DNA of 64,000 nucleotides, taken from the NCBI RefSeq assembly GCF_000801105.2, contig NC_079517.1, positions 21,585,579 to 21,649,578 of the forward strand, read 5' to 3'. Numbering within the stretch: the stretch's first letter is position 1; each line of letters starts with the position of its first letter. The position numbers and the translations under genes were made by a program. The notes beneath the pieces are model-generated. The model was not told the origin of the DNA and made no database searches. It saw only the letters and a program-made list of their open reading frames with translations. The DNA is from Raphanus sativus (taxonomy: Eukaryota; Streptophyta; Magnoliopsida; Brassicales; Brassicaceae). Positions 60,082 to 64,000 of this stretch are shown here, in pieces.

Positions 60082-61857
60082 ATTTCGATGGTTTTATTGC
60101 CAAATAATATCTATTATTTTTGAATCCTTCTGCCCTGTTCATCTTTTGATCGGAATGGTTCATAGGACCTTTGAGCATAGGTTACTTCGGAAAGGGTAAA
60201 ATTTCCTAAACGGAATTGTGGGGTCTAGGATTAGGATCCTGTTGTTGCACCGACAGCCCAGGGGTATAGTCTTTGTCGAGCAAACTTCGTATCTTCAGAA
60301 TGCAAGGAAGTTTAGGTAGACGTGGGAAGGGATGGACCCTTGAGAGAATTGACCCCTTGTGAGGGCCGGACCCTTGTAAGGGTTGACCCTTTGAAAGGAT
60401 ATCAATGTCTAGGACCTGGATCCTGTTAGTAAATCGACTGAACCCTGAAATGATCAGAAAAGCGTTAGACCTTGTAATCCATTATTAAAAACCTGAGTTT
60501 TAGTTTTGGAATGAAAGATCCTTGCTTAGAATCCTAGAGTTCTAGCTTGGTTTGAACCCTGGGGTTCTTGAGCCCTAGAACCCGGAAGTTCTTAAGGCCT
60601 TGAACCCTGAGGTCCCTTACCTTGGCCCGAAGGCCGTTTCATTGAACCCGAAGGTTTGCTGATTGAACCCTGAGGTTTCTGAGTGTTGGGGTTTAATCCT
60701 TAGATCCGGGGACCGTGACTAAATCCGATGGATACCTCGAACCCGGAGGTTGATGCTTTTGAACCCTGAGGTTCTTGGCAAACCCGAAGGCTGGTATTTG
60801 GATTCAAAAATCCTTGAACCCTGAGATTCTTATCAGAACCGAAGATCAGTTAGACCCGAAGGTCCTTGATCAACCCTTAGGTGATCTTGAATCCAGAGAT
60901 TCCTTGCAGACCCAGAGGCTGTATCGAATCCTGAGGCTCTTTTATAGACCCGGAGGTCGTACTGAACCCGGAGGTTATTATATAGACCCTGAGGCCGTAC
61001 TGAACCCTGAGGTTCGCCATAGACACTGAGGCCGTATGCGTTATGGGAGGTTTGTGATCGTATTCTGCTCCCCATGGGGGAACCTCTACCGATTTGTTAT
61101 TGAGAAACCGCACTCTGGCACCCGGAGGTATAGGCCACTCTCGTGAATCTCAATGCTTCACTCTACCTTTCTGCAGAAAAGGTCACGCTCAGACTTACTA
61201 TGGTCTGGCGTGGGCCTGCCCCGCGGAGCGACTTCACACCACACACACTACTTTCCACGTCTGAATAAGTATTAATTTTTGATGCTAACCGGTATTTTTG
61301 CACATTTGCTCCCTGCATATCAGCCGTCAGCATCTGATTACAGTACTTTGCAGTGTACGTCATGCCCCCTGTGTGTATTTAGCTCGTAGCGTCTTTAATA
61401 CAGGGTTTGGGTAGCACTAGTACGGTGGTCCCCACGTAACTTTTGGTGGACTTATAGCCTTTACGCAGGGCCCGAGCAATGTAATAGGGTTGATCAGACC
61501 CGTTCCTTATATGTCGTACACCCATGTGAGTAGTCTCACTAGTATATATAGGGTTTGCTGAGATCTAAGGTCCGTTAGGGCCTGACCTAACTAGTATGTC
61601 CCTTTAAGTACATTGGAGTTCCTATAACCCCTTTAGCCGTAACTAATAATGTATTTTATAAGCTTAGTCCGGAGACGTTATCGCATACATAGGAGTACGA
61701 AACCAGTGTACTTAAATATATCATAATAATAATATTAGTATATAAAGCTTGATCCGGGGACCTTACTTTAGAAGTGATAGAATTTGAGGTGCAAGGCAAT
61801 CCAGCAGTTGGGTTGGACCTTGCCATCGTTGTCTTCCAGCTTATAGGCTCCTGCTCC
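60082..61857. other. Tat 3 noncoding spacer with palindromic array
   Basis: No gene. It contains the GAACCC/GAGGTTC array (60330-61030) and a TCCCCATGGGGGA hairpin at 61068-61080. The stretch 61100-61857 has no recognisable content. Confidence 0.5.
60330..61030. repeat. Array of imperfect palindromes around GAACCCGGAGGTTC
   Basis: About 25 or more degenerate units such as GAACCCTGAGGTTC, AACCCGGAGGTT, GACCCGAAGGTC and GACCCTGAGGCC, spaced about 20-35 bp. Each unit is a short near-perfect inverted repeat with the core ACCC-(N)-GAGGT. Confidence 0.8.
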
Positions 61858-62528
61858 TTACACCTCTATTACCTTATAGGGACCCTCCCATCCAGGAGCG
61901 AGTTTTCCGGCTGATTTGTCCCTTGTGTGGTCACAGACTCGCCTTAGGACCCAATCCCCTTTCTGGAAGGGTCTGGATCTGACATTCTTGTTGTAGCTCT
62001 TGGCTACTTTCAACTGGTATGATGCGTTTCTAAGGCGGGCCGCCTCCCTCTTTTCATCGAGTAGGTCTAGACTCAGGGACATTAGCTCGTTGTTCTCCTC
62101 CTGGGAGAGGAATTCTGAGACCGTGGTCCTTACGTGCACCTCCGTGGGTATCACCGCTTCAGCACCATAGACAAGCAAGAAGGGATTGTCCTGGGTGGCC
62201 GTCTTCGGAGTGGTCTGATAGGCCCAGAGTACTCCATATAGCTCTTCTGCCCATCGCCCATAGGCGTCTTCTAGGCGCTTCTTGAGCATATTCACCACTG
62301 TCTTATTAGTGGATTCGGCTTGACCGTTAGATTGGGGATGTCGTGGTGCTGAATAGGAAAGCTTGATGTTCCAGTCCTTGCAGAACTTCGGAAGTTGTAG
62401 CTCGTGAACTGGGGTCCGTTGTCAGTGACGATCTCATTGAGATCCGTTATCTTGGCTAGTGCTTCAGTTTCTACCCACTTCGTGAAGTAATCGGTCACGA
62501 CTAGGAGGAAGACCTTTTGCCCCTGCGC
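61858..62528 (-). pseudogene. Tat 3 integrase, C-terminal part
   Basis: On the - strand: VVTDYFTKWVETEAL and IVTDNGPQFTS (62292-62528) from the core, then, after a frameshift near 62390, the RLEDAYGRWAEELYGVLWAYQTTPKTATQ helix. It ends with the linker and a GWEGPYKVIEV C-terminal module at 61858. The upstream core is cut at 62529 by a miniature LTR element. The lineage matches Tat 1 and Tat 2 but it is clearly a different family. Confidence 0.75.
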
Positions 62529-64000
62529 TGATACGTCCTGGGTCGGGACAAGATCACTCAAACGGACTTAGGGATATGAACTCGCCAAAAGGGAGAACTG
62601 ATGGGATGAACGGTGACACAAAGGGTTGCGGAAGGCCCAATGATACTACCAGAGGTGAACTCCGAAGAGAACTGATGGATTGAACGGTGACACAAAGGGT
62701 TGCGGAATGACCCAATGATACTACCAGAGGTGCTTGATTGTCGTCTGATATGACTCACAGGTCCGACAAGGAAGCAAACTCGATCTGTTGCCGGATGTGA
62801 CGCACCGGTCCAACGAGAAAGAGAGAGTTACTTGGAGCTAACCACACCAAGAACAAGAAAAGTGAGATATCCTCTGAAGGTACCAAAAATAAACACTCAA
62901 AACTTATTTTATTTCATTGATCAAATGGCCTTTATATAATAGGCAAGGCATACAAAATGTTTAATCAAAACCTAGAAACTTGTAAGCTAATAAATATTAA
63001 AACTTGACCAAAGAACAAATACCAAAGACCAAAGACCAAGACTTTTGATCAAAAATGGGACTTTGTGGTCACAAAACTCTTCGGTTGATCTCGTCCTTTT
63101 GCATGGTCGACGGGCTCTGGATTGCCGTCAGATTGATTTATTATTTGACCATACCTTCTAGTTTCTTGATGGGCCTTTCTTTCTTTGGGCTGAAGCATGT
63201 TCATAAATATATTTTCATAAATCGTCAAGCCCATCTCGTTTAAAACTCAAGCCCAAAATCCAAACTTTCTTGATTTGTTTCTGTTGATGATTCAGGGCAC
63301 ATTACTCCCTCCTTCTTTAAAAAGATTTGCCCTCAAATCTGTCTTTCTTTAGCTTCAGATAGAATGATCTCTTGGCTTTCCGTAGAACTTTTTTTTTTTT
63401 TAAGAAAAGGAGATGAAAGGTAGAATATGGAAAGATGAGAAAAATGAACAGATAGTACCAGTTGAGTGGCTCTGATACAACTTGATACGTCCTAGGTCGG
63501 GACATGATCACTCAAACGGACTTAGGAATATGAACTCGCCAAAAGGGAGAACTGATGGGATGAACGGTGACACAAATGGTTGCGGAAGGCCCAATGATAC
63601 TACTAGAGGTGAACTCCGAAGAGAACTGATGGATTGAACGGTGACACAAAGGGTTGCGGAATGACCCAATGATACTACCAGAGGTGCTTGATTGTCGCCT
63701 GATATGACTCACAGGTCCGACAAGGAAGCAAACTTGATCTGTTGCTGGATGTGACGCACCGGTCCAACAAGAAAGAGAGAGTTACTTGGAGCTAACCACA
63801 CCAAAAACAAGAAAAGTGAGATATCCTCTGAAGGTTCCAAAAATAAACACTCAAAACTTATTTTATTTCATTGATCAAATGACCTTTATATAATAGGCAA
63901 GGCATACAAAAGGTTTAGTCAAAACCTAGAAACTTGTAAGCTAATAAATATTAAAACTTGACCAAAGAACAAATACCAAAGACCAAAGACTAAGACTTTT
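62529..64000 (-). mobile_element. Miniature LTR element with about 182-bp interior (cut by window end)
   Basis: Left LTR 62529-63299 (771 bp, TGATACGTCCTGGG...GATTCAGGGCA) and a right LTR from 63482 that runs past the window end, very similar. Only 182 bases separate them. They contain a polypurine tract complement (TTACTCCCTCCTTC) next to the left LTR and a damaged primer-site complement (GGCTCTGATACAACT) next to the right LTR, so the element is on the - strand. Each LTR carries an internal tandem duplication of about 80 bp. No coding. It sits in Tat 3 integrase. Confidence 0.8.

Noticed and set aside
60330..61030. CRISPR-like array
   Set aside because: Units are degenerate, spacing is irregular and the genome is a plant; it is a palindromic minisatellite within a retrotransposon.
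62558..62758. 66-codon - strand frame, repeated at 63512-63712
   Set aside because: The two frames are the same part of the two LTRs; they contain a tandem DNA repeat and no domain.

Overview
This is a plant nuclear window, almost certainly from a Brassica-type crucifer (Brassicaceae). Two host genes can be reconstructed exon by exon, and both closely resemble Arabidopsis chromosome 5 neighbours: sucrose synthase 5 (SUS5, + strand, 22450-29468, 13 coding exons, 837 codons) and the MYB-like clock-related factor RVE2/CIR1 (- strand, 30352-32034, 5 coding exons, 307 codons). They are tail to tail, about 0.9 kb apart. Most of the rest is transposable-element DNA, of a kind (CRM-like, Athila, Tat) typical of pericentromeric chromatin.

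Left third (1-22.4 kb): AT-rich DNA and two head-to-tail Helitrons of one family on the - strand. They abut at 4422/4423 and carry captured scraps of host genes (an RBR ubiquitin-ligase exon, a phosphofructokinase piece and others). The second Helitron (4423-15152) was split by a very young, apparently intact CRM-like Ty3/gypsy retrotransposon (5973-12262, TSD TTTAG). Its 719-bp LTRs differ at one base, and its polyprotein ends inside the 3' LTR. Farther right are small Helitrons (18641-19287; 20948-22125), a miniature LTR element (19315-20623) and a possible hAT-type element.

Middle (22.4-39.4 kb): SUS5 and RVE2, with Helitrons in the SUS5 promoter region and two more filling SUS5 intron 3. 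Beyond RVE2 lie a perfect-TSD TRIM (34152-34747), a remnant LTR element with a tRNA-Met-type primer site (35500-36770), and AT-rich DNA rich in a GAAGTCTTC-type motif.

Right third (39.4-64 kb): a nested retrotransposon stack. Three Tat-lineage gypsy elements, all on the - strand, are each partial. Each has pol-derived sequence on the - strand and, downstream of integrase, a split gene on the + strand encoding a plant 'putative gypsy type transposon' (Transposase_28-like) domain and/or a long coiled coil. Tat 2 sits inside the integrase of Tat 1. A 5'-truncated Athila element sits inside the antisense gene of Tat 2; it is saturated with the palindrome TCGATCGA in both coding and LTR sequence. 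The window ends in a miniature LTR element inserted in the integrase of Tat 3. No RNA genes, CRISPR arrays or prokaryotic features were seen.
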